Below the pieces are notes generated by a model, which searched no databases, was not told the origin of the DNA, and saw only the letters and a list, made by a program, of their open reading frames with translations. From Butyrivibrio sp. (GTDB taxonomy: Bacteria > Bacillota > Clostridia > Lachnospirales > Lachnospiraceae): 64,000 nucleotides of DNA. How positions within the stretch are numbered: position 1 is the stretch's first letter; the number at the start of each line of letters is the position of its first letter. Positions 22,918-32,980 of this stretch are shown here, piece by piece. The stretch covers positions 95,072 through 159,071 of the forward strand of contig SVFV01000006.1 in assembly GCA_015056655.1 (NCBI GenBank), given 5' to 3'. A program made the position numbers and the translations under genes.

Positions 22918-24255
22918 TTAGTGATTGCTAAGGTAAGCCTGAAGCTCCCACTGAGTTACACAGGTGCGGAATTCCTTCCACTCTCTGCGCTTAGCATCAA
23001 GATACTGATTAAAGACGTCTTCGCCCAATACTCCCTTAACAAATTCATCTGTGCTATATGCTTCAATAGCCTCTCCAAGTGTCTCAGGAAGAGTCTCCAG
23101 CTTAGTATCGCGAAGTTCCTCGTCCGTCTTATGCTTAAGATTTTCTTTAAGCTCTGCAGGAGGAGTGAGTCCTCTCTTTATTCCGTCCATGCCTGCTGCA
23201 AGAATAAGTGCAAGTGCAAGATAAGGGTTGCATGCAGCATCAGGATTTCTAAGCTCAATAACATAACCCGAACTATTTGCTGAAGGAATTCTGATAAGAG
23301 CACTACGGTTCATGGATGAAGCAGACCATGAAACATTAACCGGAGCATCATAGCCAGGAACAAGTCTCTTATAGGAATTAACAAGAGGGTTAGTTACAAG
23401 TGTCATCCCCTTAATATGGTCAAGGACACCAGCTATGAACTGCTTTGCTGTCTCAGAAAGCTCCTCGCTGTCAGCATTTTTGAATACGTCCACACCGTTC
23501 TCATCCTCGCAGAGAATGTTGATGTGCATGCCTGAACCATTTACACCTTCCTTGGGCTTGGGCATAAATGTAGCGTAAAGTCCATGTCTCTTGGCAATCG
23601 TCTTTACTGCCATCTTGAAGGTCATGATCATATCTGCCATTCTGGCAGCATCATCCTCTGTGAAATCAATCTCATGCTGCGCAGGGGAAATCTCATGATG
23701 AGAAGAAGTGATTTCAAAATCAAGCTCCTCAAGGTTCATGATGATATCTCTTCTTACGTTCTCACCCTGGTCAGCAGGAGCAAGGTCAAAATATCCAGCT
23801 TTCTCATGAGTTTTGGTTGTGGGCTGGCCCTCATCATCAAGATCAAAAAGGAAAAACTCAAGCTCAGGATCAGCCTTGAAGGTATATCCCATATCCTTTG
23901 CCTGATCTAAAACTCTCTTTAATATAGTTCTGGGATCTCCGGAAAACGGCTTTCTGTCAGATGTGTAGACATCACAGAACATCCTGGCAACCTTTCCGCT
24001 CTGAGGTCTCCAGGGATAAATCTGGAAGCTGTCAAGATCAGGGTAGAGATACATATCGCTTTCTGCCGATCTGCCAAATCCCTCGATAGCTGATCCGTCA
24101 AACATGCAGTTATTATCCAGTGCATTCTCAAGCTGACTGGCTGTAATAGCTATATTCTTGGGAGTTCCGAAAATATCGCAGAACTGAAGCCTTATGAAAG
24201 CAACATCCTCCTCTTCAACAATTCTGTAAATGTCCTTCTTTGTTAACTTACCCAT
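22918..24255 (-). CDS. glnA: Type I glutamine synthetase
   Basis: 445 residues, the length of the GSI-alpha class found in Firmicutes. Motifs: MFDGSAIEGFGRSAESDMYLYPD near residue 50, the NVRRDI and HHEISPAQHEIDF metal-binding region (about 185-200), KPKEGVNGSGMHIN (about 230-245), NSYKRLVPGYDAPV and the SANSSGYVIELRNPDAACNPYLA ATP/Glu region (in parts). Catalyses ATP-dependent formation of glutamine from glutamate and ammonia. AGGAGGTCGAA before ATG. Confidence 0.97.
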   Translation of the reverse strand: MGKLTKKDIYRIVEEEDVAFIRLQFCDIFGTPKNIAITASQLENALDNNCMFDGSAIEGFGRSAESDMYLYPDLDSFQIYPWRPQSGKVARMFCDVYTSDRKPFSGDPRTILKRVLDQAKDMGYTFKADPELEFFLFDLDDEGQPTTKTHEKAGYFDLAPADQGENVRRDIIMNLEELDFEITSSHHEISPAQHEIDFTEDDAARMADMIMTFKMAVKTIAKRHGLYATFMPKPKEGVNGSGMHINILCEDENGVDVFKNADSEELSETAKQFIAGVLDHIKGMTLVTNPLVNSYKRLVPGYDAPVNVSWSASSMNRSALIRIPSANSSGYVIELRNPDAACNPYLALALILAAGMDGIKRGLTPPAELKENLKHKTDEELRDTKLETLPETLGEAIEAYSTDEFVKGVLGEDVFNQYLDAKRREWKEFRTCVTQWELQAYLSNH

Positions 24256-24354
24256 TTCGACCTCCTATGTGGTATGGTTATGCTTTAAAAGTTGTAATCA
24301 ACGTAAAAAATTCAGTGTTCTTCTGATGTATTTATTTTATCTGCTGTTAGATAA

Positions 24355-24402
24355 TATAAAAATAGGCAAAGGCACTTTCCCTATGGAACAGGCGCCTTTG
24401 CC
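24355..24402 (-). terminator. Terminator after the SNF2 gene
   Basis: GGCAAAGGC (24365-24373) and GCCTTTGCC (24394-24402) form the stem; on the minus strand UAUUUUU follows. Confidence 0.8.
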
Positions 24403-24448
24403 TTACAGATTTTAAAATATCAAATTGGCATAGTGGATGTCAACAGTT

Positions 24449-27400
24449 CTATGACAAAAGCTCCATAAGTTGATCCTTCGTCATGTTTGCAAGGGATTCA
24501 CCCTCTCCACTGAGTATGGCATCAGCCAGATCTTTCTTGGCATTTTGCATATCAACTATTTTTTCCTCAATAGTATCCTTAGCAATCAACTTAAATACAG
24601 AGACATTCTTTGTCTGTCCTATTCTATGTGCTCTGTCCGTTGCCTGATTCTGCGCAGCGAGATTCCACCAGGGATCATAGTGGATTACAACGTCTGCCCC
24701 TGTCAGATTTAATCCTGTGCCACCGGCTTTTAGGGAGATCAAAAACAGCGGTACCTCATTTTCATTAAAGCTGTGCACAAGCTTTATTCTATCTTCTTTG
24801 GAGGTTTGACCTGTTATCTTGTAATACTCTATATGAAGGCTATGCAGTTCTTTTTCCAAAATCTCAAGCATGGATGTGAACTGTGAAAATAACAGAATTT
24901 TGTGACCACCATCTATAGCACTCTGTACTAGCTCAATGCATGACTGCCTCTTAGCAGATTCTCCATCATAACCTGCTGTAATAAGTTCAGGATCACAGCA
25001 AATCTGCCTGATCTTTGTAAGCTCTGCAAGCACCTTGAGCTTATCCTTTCCGGATTTATAGTCCTCACTTTCAAGCACCTTTTTCATGTGAGTAACCTGC
25101 GCATCATAAAGCTTTCTCTGCTTACTGTCGAACCTTGAAAAACGGATTTCCTCAATTTTATCAGGAAGATCCTTTAGCACATCAGCCTTAAGTCTTCTAA
25201 GGATGAAGGGGCTGACCATGTTTTTAAGCTGCTTTGTTGCATCCTCATCCTTGAATTTCGTAATTGGAGATTCAAAGTCATTTCTAAATCTGTCATAGGT
25301 ATATAAAAATCCAGGCATGAGGTAGTCAAATATGCTCCACAGCTCGCTAAGTCTGTTTTCTATAGGTGTTCCTGTAAGTGCAAATCTGTGTCTGCTATTT
25401 ATTACCTTTACTGATTTTGAAGCTGCTGCAGCCGCATTTTTAATGTACTGCGCTTCATCGATAATCTCATAGTCGAATTCAAGACTTTCATAAAGTCCTA
25501 TATCTCTTTTCAAAAGATCATAAGATGTAACAAGAACTTCCGGTCTTTTCTTTAATGATAAGAGTTTTTTCCTGTCAGTCTGTGTTCCAGTTACTGTCCT
25601 TATCTCTATATCCGGAGCAAATCTCTTGAATTCCTCTTCCCAGTTATAGACAAGGGAAGCCGGGCAGACAATAAGAGCCGACAATCTGTTTTCCTTTGCT
25701 TCTTTTCTTTTTTCTTTTTGGTAAAGGAGCATTGAAATCACCTGCAAGGTTTTTCCAAGTCCCATTTCATCAGCAAGAATGCCACCAAAACCAAGCTCAG
25801 AAATCATAGTTAACCACTTAAAGCCATATTTCTGATATCCTCGAAGCACTCTCTCAAGGCTGCCAGGCACATCAACGTCAGCATCCTTGATGGTATTAAA
25901 GTTTCTGACAAGATTTTTGAAATTCTTGTCGCGATCTGCCGCTATTTCGTCGTGCTCCTCGAGAAGCTTATTTACATAAATAGCCCTGTATAATGGCAGG
26001 TGTAGTTTTCCCTTAGTAAACTCTTTTGCAGAAATGCCCATCGCCTGCATCGTAGCCATCAGTTCTTCCAGAGCGTCATCCTGCTCAAGCCGTATGTATT
26101 CGCCGTTTCGAAGTTTAAAAAATTTCTTCTTTTTCCTATAGCTTTCAAGGAGCTCAAGAAGCTCATCCTCAGACATGTCATCTGTAGACACATCGAGATT
26201 CATGATTCCGCTTTCTACTGAGATTCCAAGCCTGATCTGCGGCGCTCTTCTTATCTTAAGCTTTTCAAAATCCTTGCTGGCTTTGATTTCACCAAGCCCC
26301 ATCAGTTCCTTTAATCCATCATTCAATAGATTAAAGGTATTATCTCCGTTTTTCTCACAGCTAAAGGTCTCGCCGTTATCGTTTTCATCCGGAAGATATT
26401 GCATCAGCGTATCTATGGCATTCTGCTCGAAAGTGATATCTCTGTTTTCAGGCAGCGGATAATCTGAATCTCTAAGTGTGTGTATATAGAATTCTTTCTC
26501 TCCGTATTTTGCCATAATTTTGCCGGTGATAAGGTCTTCATCAGCATCCATATAAAAAGTAAGTTCACATTCCGGAGGAATATTATTCTGTATAATTTCT
26601 TCCGGCGGCTCATGGACATTCAAGTCTGGACTATCCATCATTTGAGGTAAAAGCCTGTAGTAAAATTCAGGAAGAGTCCTTTTTCCAATTGTGAACTCAG
26701 ATACCCCATCATAAGCGTTATCCAAAAGAAGCTCCATCATAGGAGACATCTCTTCTATTCTTGTAAAAATGCCCTTTTCTTCGTCAATGGCGTAATTATG
26801 CTGTTTTCCCTTAAATATATAGGGTAGCTCCGCCTTACAGATAAGTCCGTTAAACTGACCTTTTCTATCATGAATTTCATTTATATACACGTCAGTTGAA
26901 ATCTTACATTTACCGATTTTAACCTTGTTTAATGACTTTTTCCCATTTATATAAAAACCGTTAAGTTCCAGTGTTTCTCCATAAGAAGCTTCATAAAATC
27001 TGTCCAGCATTTCAGGGGACAGATTTATCTGATCCTTTATAACAGCTACCTCATTATAGTAATAGCTTCGTATATCATATCTTTCCTGGATATAATCCGC
27101 TTCCTTCTTTGCATCATCAATAATCGAATAATACTTTTCAGATTTCTCATCAAAGTCATTATCCATAAATGAAAGAATGAAATTTTTACCAAACTTCATG
27201 CTTCCATGCTTTTCTTTTGCTGCTATAAGTTCCGGAATTCGTTTGAGAATATAGAGCTTTTCTATTCCAATCTTGAAGGATACAGACATCTCGTAATAGC
27301 CATCTTTAGAAGATGCATGAAGTCTGGGAAGGAGCCTAATCACTTTGCTTTTGATAAGATTGTCTTCTATCTGCCTGGCGCTGCTCATCTTCTTATAGCC

Positions 27401-28111
27401 TGATAAAATCCTGCTACCATTATAATCAGTGTCGTCGCCAGGATTATATTTTGCTATGTATTTATCAGCCATTAAAAGAATGGCCGCTCTATGCTCGCAC
27501 AGGCTATCATACCTTGGCGAATAGTAGCCATAATAGCTAGAATTTCTGTGAGCATAAGTACAATATGAGTTTATAACCTCATCCTTTGTAAAGGATACTT
27601 CTACCTTAATGGGAGAAACTGAATTCTTATTACATACTCCAGTAAAGGTCATTGCCAGCTCGCCGTTGTTAAAGTTATAGCCTGAAATGTAGTACATGTC
27701 GACATCAGTGATCTCAACCTCATTTTCTTCAACAAGCTCCTGCGCCTTTTCCATGTTGACACTGCTAATGTCGCTATTTTCTATAATATTTTTCAGATTA
27801 AAATAGGTTTTCCCTTTGTCAGACTCGTACTCTGGCCTTTCTATCTCATAATCTGAATTCTCGCTGTTCCACTTGTACATTACAGCCGCTTCGTGCTTGC
27901 AGTTGAAGCCCTTTGCAGCATATGCGCAGTCACAGTTAAATCTTAGGAAGCCTGATTTGATCCCACTTATTCTGACATTATATACATGTGTTCCAAGGAC
28001 TCTGGCAATGCATCCATCCTCCGTCTGCGTATAGCCCTTTACCTTTTCCTTGCGATAGTAATCTCTTCCTCGTCTTAATATTGTGGAGTCAAAGTATTCA
28101 GTCCAGTTCAT
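24449..28111 (-). CDS. SWIM zinc finger SNF2/Swi2-family ATPase
   Basis: 1,220 residues. SWIM zinc finger at about 58-78 (CDCAYAAKGFNCKHEAAVMY, a CxCx(n)CxH pattern). Long central region of unknown fold (SNF2-associated). SNF2 helicase from about residue 770: Walker A DEMGLGKTLQ, DEAQYIKN box, TGTPIENR, then helicase C with SQFTSMLEILEKEL and the QATDRAHRIGQTKNVSVFKLI motif VI. A double-stranded-DNA translocase that may remodel protein-DNA or RNA polymerase complexes; the exact role of this Firmicute class is not established. Single gene between two terminators. Start behind GAGG. Confidence 0.92.
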   Translation of the reverse strand: MNWTEYFDSTILRRGRDYYRKEKVKGYTQTEDGCIARVLGTHVYNVRISGIKSGFLRFNCDCAYAAKGFNCKHEAAVMYKWNSENSDYEIERPEYESDKGKTYFNLKNIIENSDISSVNMEKAQELVEENEVEITDVDMYYISGYNFNNGELAMTFTGVCNKNSVSPIKVEVSFTKDEVINSYCTYAHRNSSYYGYYSPRYDSLCEHRAAILLMADKYIAKYNPGDDTDYNGSRILSGYKKMSSARQIEDNLIKSKVIRLLPRLHASSKDGYYEMSVSFKIGIEKLYILKRIPELIAAKEKHGSMKFGKNFILSFMDNDFDEKSEKYYSIIDDAKKEADYIQERYDIRSYYYNEVAVIKDQINLSPEMLDRFYEASYGETLELNGFYINGKKSLNKVKIGKCKISTDVYINEIHDRKGQFNGLICKAELPYIFKGKQHNYAIDEEKGIFTRIEEMSPMMELLLDNAYDGVSEFTIGKRTLPEFYYRLLPQMMDSPDLNVHEPPEEIIQNNIPPECELTFYMDADEDLITGKIMAKYGEKEFYIHTLRDSDYPLPENRDITFEQNAIDTLMQYLPDENDNGETFSCEKNGDNTFNLLNDGLKELMGLGEIKASKDFEKLKIRRAPQIRLGISVESGIMNLDVSTDDMSEDELLELLESYRKKKKFFKLRNGEYIRLEQDDALEELMATMQAMGISAKEFTKGKLHLPLYRAIYVNKLLEEHDEIAADRDKNFKNLVRNFNTIKDADVDVPGSLERVLRGYQKYGFKWLTMISELGFGGILADEMGLGKTLQVISMLLYQKEKRKEAKENRLSALIVCPASLVYNWEEEFKRFAPDIEIRTVTGTQTDRKKLLSLKKRPEVLVTSYDLLKRDIGLYESLEFDYEIIDEAQYIKNAAAAASKSVKVINSRHRFALTGTPIENRLSELWSIFDYLMPGFLYTYDRFRNDFESPITKFKDEDATKQLKNMVSPFILRRLKADVLKDLPDKIEEIRFSRFDSKQRKLYDAQVTHMKKVLESEDYKSGKDKLKVLAELTKIRQICCDPELITAGYDGESAKRQSCIELVQSAIDGGHKILLFSQFTSMLEILEKELHSLHIEYYKITGQTSKEDRIKLVHSFNENEVPLFLISLKAGGTGLNLTGADVVIHYDPWWNLAAQNQATDRAHRIGQTKNVSVFKLIAKDTIEEKIVDMQNAKKDLADAILSGEGESLANMTKDQLMELLS

Positions 28112-28158
28112 GTTTTCCTCATATATTTCTGCTTTTGCAACTCAATGTGGTTCTTGTC

Positions 28159-28206
28159 AAAAAAAAACGGCAAAGGCGTTCGTCGTAGAACTTATTCCTT
28201 TGCCGT
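28159..28206 (-). terminator. Terminator after the coiled-coil gene
   Basis: ACGGCAAAGG (28167-28176) and CCTTTGCCGT (28197-28206), with about nine U following on the minus strand. Confidence 0.88.
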
Positions 28207-28238
28207 AATCAGCTAAAAAAGATAAATCATATTTGTTG

Positions 28239-28571
28239 TCAGCTAATCTTAGCTAATACTTCTTGCATCTGCGCCTCCAAATGGTTCACACGTAAAACAA
28301 GTAAGTTATCCTCTTCCTTTGTTTTGATAACAGTTTGAAGGTTTCTGCTAAGATCAGAATGACCTTCTCCGATTATTGCGATACCCTTGCAAATCTCATT
28401 TTCGATTCGCATGTTGATTCTGGCAACATCACTCTTAAGTACCCTGACATCACTTTTCAATTCACCTACGTCAGATTCGATAACATCTAATCTATTCTCG
28501 ATTCTATCGAACCTTCCATCCATGGAGCTGACTTTTTCCAGCACCAAATCCAATTTCTGATCGTTTGTCAT
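28239..28571 (-). CDS. Small coiled-coil protein, function unknown
   Basis: 110 residues with continuous heptad repeats (DRIENRLDVIESDVGELKSD, VRVLKSDVARINMRIE), then a short polar linker and a second helix ending EAQMQEVLAKIS. Trimeric coiled-coil-like pattern with repeated SDV steps; no membrane segment. AGGTAAATAGAT-ATG. Monocistronic. Similar small proteins are frequent in Clostridia without known role. Confidence 0.75.
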   Translation of the reverse strand: MTNDQKLDLVLEKVSSMDGRFDRIENRLDVIESDVGELKSDVRVLKSDVARINMRIENEICKGIAIIGEGHSDLSRNLQTVIKTKEEDNLLVLRVNHLEAQMQEVLAKIS

Positions 28572-28698
28572 ATCTATTTACCTTTTCTTGCTTCTCCGAG
28601 TAAATCTATACTATCACAACAAAAATATCACGGTCTATATGACACAATACCTAAATTTTTATGCTCATTTTGTATCAAGGTTATTGGAAGATTGCCAA

Positions 28699-29003
28699 CT
28701 ACTTATACCGATAGTTTATAACCAATTCATCAGGGTCGACTGAGCACGTTAAAAACAATACATCAACGCCTTTTTTCAAAGCATCTTTATATGCTTTTGC
28801 AAACTTTGGATCCGTTTCTTCATTGGGTCTCACTTCATTTATGCCTTCTCCAGATATACTTTTGCGCCCGGGATAAGTAATTCCTTGCACCTGCCGGTGT
28901 TCTTTACATGAACAACTGCCACTTCACCATCTATGTCAACGTTAGCAATGAAACGGTTAGGGCGGTATATGAAGATTGCGGGAGTTATGGATTGGTATTT
29001 CAT
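28699..29003 (-). pseudogene. sfsA: Broken sfsA remnant
   Basis: The ATG at 29003 opens a 54-codon fragment (MKYQSITPAIFIYRPNRFIA ... VHVKNTGRCKELLIPGAKVYL) matching the N-terminus of SfsA, and it stops at TAA 28839. In another frame, downstream sequence encodes the SfsA C-terminus (EVRPNEETDPKFAKAYKDA ... VDVLFLTCSVDPDELV, stop at 28699). About 120 residues of the middle of the family are missing, so this is an internal deletion plus frameshift, not sequencing noise. SfsA is a nuclease-like protein. Confidence 0.82.
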
Positions 29004-29165
29004 TTAGGTCCTCATTATGTCATTATCGATTACTTGCTCCTTAGATAGTATCTTTTTCCTCAAATACTCAAAGCAAACTCTATGGTCTGGTGAATAGTTA
29101 TTTCAAAAATCTTAATTATTTATCTTTTATTCATAAAGGAACCTCTATCCTTATGGTGATTTACC

Positions 29166-30716
29166 TCACATCCATATCGCCTGAATAATTCTTTTTTTCT
29201 CTTTCTTATTAGTCATTATCATAAATGCAATACCCCCACCTATGCCCCCTACTATTATCATTTTGAATACTAGCGTAAACCATGACTGCCCAGTGGATAC
29301 AATTTTTGAAACCAACGTGCATATTATGCCATTAATCATAAAGCTAATCAGATAAACTAATACAACATCGTAAAATATTGTAGCTTTCTGGTGTAGGCAA
29401 TGGGCAGAATATATCGGTGAATCCACCAAGTGAATCAGATTGATCACCATAGTTGTCAGTACAACTGCATAACCACCCAAAGACGTATATTTCAGCAACA
29501 AATACATTGATAAAACATTCAATACCCCCATGCTTATTGTGATAATACATGGAATGAGCATTTTCGTCGTCATCGTATACACATAATACAATGGTTTCAT
29601 TATACTTGGTATAAAATCAGAGAACACACAAATAAGCATCAAAATATATATTGTTGATACGTCCTGATTCTTAACCCATAACTCAATAAAATTTTCCCCA
29701 CATGCAATGATTATTCCCGAAATAGCTATATACAAAATACCCGATATTTTCATGGCATATTTTAATTCGTCTATGAGTTCTGCTTTGCCTTCAGAATATA
29801 GCTTTAACTGTTTTGCTTTAAAAGATTCACTAACACCACTAATAAATGAATACGTCATCGTACTTATCATTTTGGCAACAGAAATCTGCCCCATTACTGT
29901 TTCTGAAATCATCAGATTTGTTATAAGCAGATCCAACCCACTATTGAGCAGATTTCCAACGTTATTTATTGATACCCAAATGCCTTTTGCAAAAAAAGTT
30001 TTTATTGATGAAACAGAGAATTCTTCTATATTGTACTTAAGAAGTGGTGTGTATTTTTGCTTAGCTGCAAATTGCAATATGAAATTACATGAATCATATG
30101 CAACGGCAGCTATTCCAACGTAGTATATTTTTTTATCTACAAATCCAAACAGACAAACAATGGTAAATACCTGAACTATAGAAGAAAAAACTTTATTTTT
30201 TGCAATTACATCATAGCGATCCTTCAAAAAAGAACCATTTTCAAATGGCGTAGCAAACAATGAGATATAATATCTTAGAAGTACAAAACCAAATAATAGT
30301 TTTACATCAAAAACCAGATATTCCGATATCTTAATAAAATGTTCCAAAAAGAGCACAAACACTAATAAAGGAACTATTGAAATTATGCAGAGTATCTCGT
30401 TTGCTACAATTATGCTTGAGTAATACTTTTTACTTAACGTATAGTCACCTTGATGATATGCAACAGAAATATACCGTTGAGCAAAATAGTTAAAAGAGAT
30501 TGCAACTATATCCAAATACGTAATCATAGTATTTGCCAATGCAACAAAGCCATAAGCCTCAATTCCTACATGTCTGGTAATATATGGAACCAAAAAGAAA
30601 CCAATAGCTGACTTAATAAAGACAAGAATAATTGCCCATAATGAATTGCTATTTAACAGTTTTTTAAAATTCAAGCCCCTCAAATAATTCCTTATATTTT
30701 TGTTTTGTTTTTTCAT
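29166..30716 (-). CDS. Wzx-type polysaccharide flippase
   Basis: About 510 residues with 12-14 predicted membrane segments, and the O-antigen flippase start (NSLWAIILVFIKSAIGFFLVPYITRHVGIEAYGFVALANTMITYL in parts). It moves lipid-linked repeat units across the membrane. Last gene of the polysaccharide cluster. The start is uncertain: ATG at 30716 lacks a ribosome site and overlaps the upstream gene by 53 bases; a TTG at 30683 behind AAGGAATTAT would cut the overlap to 20. Low GC, like its neighbours. Confidence 0.88.
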   Translation of the reverse strand: MKKQNKNIRNYLRGLNFKKLLNSNSLWAIILVFIKSAIGFFLVPYITRHVGIEAYGFVALANTMITYLDIVAISFNYFAQRYISVAYHQGDYTLSKKYYSSIIVANEILCIISIVPLLVFVLFLEHFIKISEYLVFDVKLLFGFVLLRYYISLFATPFENGSFLKDRYDVIAKNKVFSSIVQVFTIVCLFGFVDKKIYYVGIAAVAYDSCNFILQFAAKQKYTPLLKYNIEEFSVSSIKTFFAKGIWVSINNVGNLLNSGLDLLITNLMISETVMGQISVAKMISTMTYSFISGVSESFKAKQLKLYSEGKAELIDELKYAMKISGILYIAISGIIIACGENFIELWVKNQDVSTIYILMLICVFSDFIPSIMKPLYYVYTMTTKMLIPCIITISMGVLNVLSMYLLLKYTSLGGYAVVLTTMVINLIHLVDSPIYSAHCLHQKATIFYDVVLVYLISFMINGIICTLVSKIVSTGQSWFTLVFKMIIVGGIGGGIAFMIMTNKKEKKRIIQAIWM

Positions 30717-31761
30717 AAGAATAATCGTGCCTAACAATTGTTTTCAGTTGAGTAATCTTATAGTCAAACATGCTTCTATTATACAAATAGTCAGAATATG
30801 CTTCATTAACTTTACTATAAAGCGCCTCCAGATGATCATTATCATCGTTATAATCATATGAATAAATCATACCTTTAGGAAACTCTTTTGTTGTCCCGCA
30901 TTCAGGGCATATCACATTTGTTCCAACAGTTAATGCTAAAATAACTGCAGCCGAATTTAAAACCGTTTCTTTATGATAGGGCAATACAATACAGTCCGCC
31001 CCCTTAATAAATCCCCATATTTTATCTTCAGGAACAAATTCGCTCCTATACGTTATGTTCTTTCTCTTAGCAAATAATTCATTAAGTCTGGATGAGTATT
31101 CTTCATTGCATTTTCCAACAACGGTAATCCAAATTTTTTTGTTTTCAATCTTCTCAGCCAACCTTTCTATTATTTCAACATTCTTATACTCAGAGATAGT
31201 TCCAAAATATGCTAACTCGAAGTAACCCTCCCGTTGATTGTCACTATATTGGTAAAATACCTCCTCCGATGAATGTGGATAAACATTCTCATAGCTTGTG
31301 ATTTCAATTTTAAATATTTTGCTATTTTTCCTGGAGCATTTTTCTTTTTCCATCAAGTCATTTACATAATTTCTTGTAATATCACATAAAATCACTATCG
31401 CATCAGCTCTATTAAGTAACCAGACAAGCATTTTTACAGAAAGATCTTTATTTGATGCCTTATGACTTTTCTTATTATGAACAGTAATGACTATTTTACT
31501 CTTTCTTATATGTTTTAAATAAAGAAGTAGTAATTTTCTCTTAATAATCATCACATATGTTTTATATAATCGATCGCACTCTACATTTTCATACCAATTT
31601 AGTTCAGTAGCATAAATCTTCTTGAATATATTTCTTGGTAAAAATGCCATTTTGGGCGTTATCACTTTATATCCATTATCCTCTATACATTTCCTGACTA
31701 AATAAATATACGGATTCTCATTACGATTATAAGGTCTGAAAACCACTAGTTTTTCTTTCAT
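30664..31761 (-). CDS. Glycosyltransferase, GT4-like
   Basis: 365 residues, GT-B fold expected. C-terminal half shows a GT4-like pattern: ELAYFGTISEYKNVEIIERL (nucleotide-sugar domain start), IWITVVGKC, then FVPEDKIWGFIKGADCIVLPYHKETVLNSAAVILAL with the acidic residue displaced compared with the usual EGFG. Substrate unknown. Between wzy and wzx. Confidence 0.85.
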   Translation of the reverse strand: MKEKLVVFRPYNRNENPYIYLVRKCIEDNGYKVITPKMAFLPRNIFKKIYATELNWYENVECDRLYKTYVMIIKRKLLLLYLKHIRKSKIVITVHNKKSHKASNKDLSVKMLVWLLNRADAIVILCDITRNYVNDLMEKEKCSRKNSKIFKIEITSYENVYPHSSEEVFYQYSDNQREGYFELAYFGTISEYKNVEIIERLAEKIENKKIWITVVGKCNEEYSSRLNELFAKRKNITYRSEFVPEDKIWGFIKGADCIVLPYHKETVLNSAAVILALTVGTNVICPECGTTKEFPKGMIYSYDYNDDNDHLEALYSKVNEAYSDYLYNRSMFDYKITQLKTIVRHDYSYEKTKQKYKELFEGLEF

Positions 31762-31773
31762 CGGGCATTCCCT

Positions 31774-32961
31774 CTAAAATACGATTCTTATTCTAGTTCT
31801 CCCACGCTCTACAAGGCTTGTTTCATCTTTTAATGACTTATTAAAGATAGGCGCTGCCAAAGCTAATAAAAAAATATTCTGAGTCATTGAAAAGAATGTA
31901 TTTTCCATTATTCCATATATCGCATAGAGGCATAAAATCATAATCAAAAAATAATTTCTTGTTTTAAGCAAATATCTCATAGTGACTATATATAAGACAG
32001 AAAATAATATAAAAACAATAATTCCATATCTAAGTAAGATTGCCACATACGCTGTATCCATATAAAACTTCCTATATAGCGTATTCATTCTTCTTCCATA
32101 TAATTCTATATCCTTGCCAAACAAAGACACCCCAAACGCTTTCATCGTTCTATGGCACCATGAAAATCTTAGGGAAAGCAATTTATCAACTCTCTTGAAA
32201 AAATAATACTTCCTAATATCTATCACAGACATAAAAATACTAAATACATTAGCAAAAGCTGCACACCCTATAAGAAATTTTATAAATGCCAGTCTCCCCC
32301 CCTGAAAAAGATCAGCAATGTCATATAATGCCTTCATTATCAAAAAAATCACCAAAAGAATATACGCAGTTTGACTATTTGGAACTTTATACACGAAATA
32401 AATCGCTATTATATCAAGAATATAGTCTACTAGATTCAATTTATTCCGTCTTAAATACGCCCTTGATAATACTAATTGAAAAACTCTTATTCCCAACCAA
32501 TTGGGGTGATTAAATCCCAGCGAGTGCCTGACAACCATCCCTCTGTATGCAGTCTTTTCATCTATAATGCCTGCAAAATATAAATAAATAACTAAAGGGA
32601 CGAAAAAAAGCAAAACATAATAAGTAAGTTTCATGGCATCATCAAAATCAATATATTTAGCAGATATAATTAACAACCATGTTGATAACATTACATTGTT
32701 TCCAGAATTCAACGTACCTAATATAATTGGACCAGAAATGACTATAAGTATTACTAATTCTCTAAAACTGTAATGTTGAAAAAAAACTATCTGAGTAAAC
32801 ACTAACCCAAGAACCAAAAACGCCATTAACTGATTGACAGCGCCTATTTCCCACCAGAATATGTATTCTAAAGTACTATTAAAAAGAATTTCCGTACTAA
32901 ACCATAAAACCAGAATAAAATACATATAATTTTTTCCGATTATTTCTCTTCTTATATCCAT
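31774..32961 (-). CDS. O-antigen/capsule polymerase (Wzy-like)
   Basis: 395 residues with about ten hydrophobic segments and a large loop (about 125-160, RGMVVRHSLGFNHPNWLGIR), the GFxHPNxxG motif commonly seen in Wzy/WaaL-type membrane proteins. It polymerises repeat units at the outer face of the membrane. Sequence otherwise poorly conserved, as usual for this class. Confidence 0.82.
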   Translation of the reverse strand: MDIRREIIGKNYMYFILVLWFSTEILFNSTLEYIFWWEIGAVNQLMAFLVLGLVFTQIVFFQHYSFRELVILIVISGPIILGTLNSGNNVMLSTWLLIISAKYIDFDDAMKLTYYVLLFFVPLVIYLYFAGIIDEKTAYRGMVVRHSLGFNHPNWLGIRVFQLVLSRAYLRRNKLNLVDYILDIIAIYFVYKVPNSQTAYILLVIFLIMKALYDIADLFQGGRLAFIKFLIGCAAFANVFSIFMSVIDIRKYYFFKRVDKLLSLRFSWCHRTMKAFGVSLFGKDIELYGRRMNTLYRKFYMDTAYVAILLRYGIIVFILFSVLYIVTMRYLLKTRNYFLIMILCLYAIYGIMENTFFSMTQNIFLLALAAPIFNKSLKDETSLVERGRTRIRIVF

Positions 32962-32980
32962 TACTGGTTTCTACTCCCCA

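Noticed and set aside
28699..28890. 63-residue protein as an independent gene
   Set aside because: It is the C-terminal remnant of SfsA; the matching N-terminal fragment lies just upstream in another frame.
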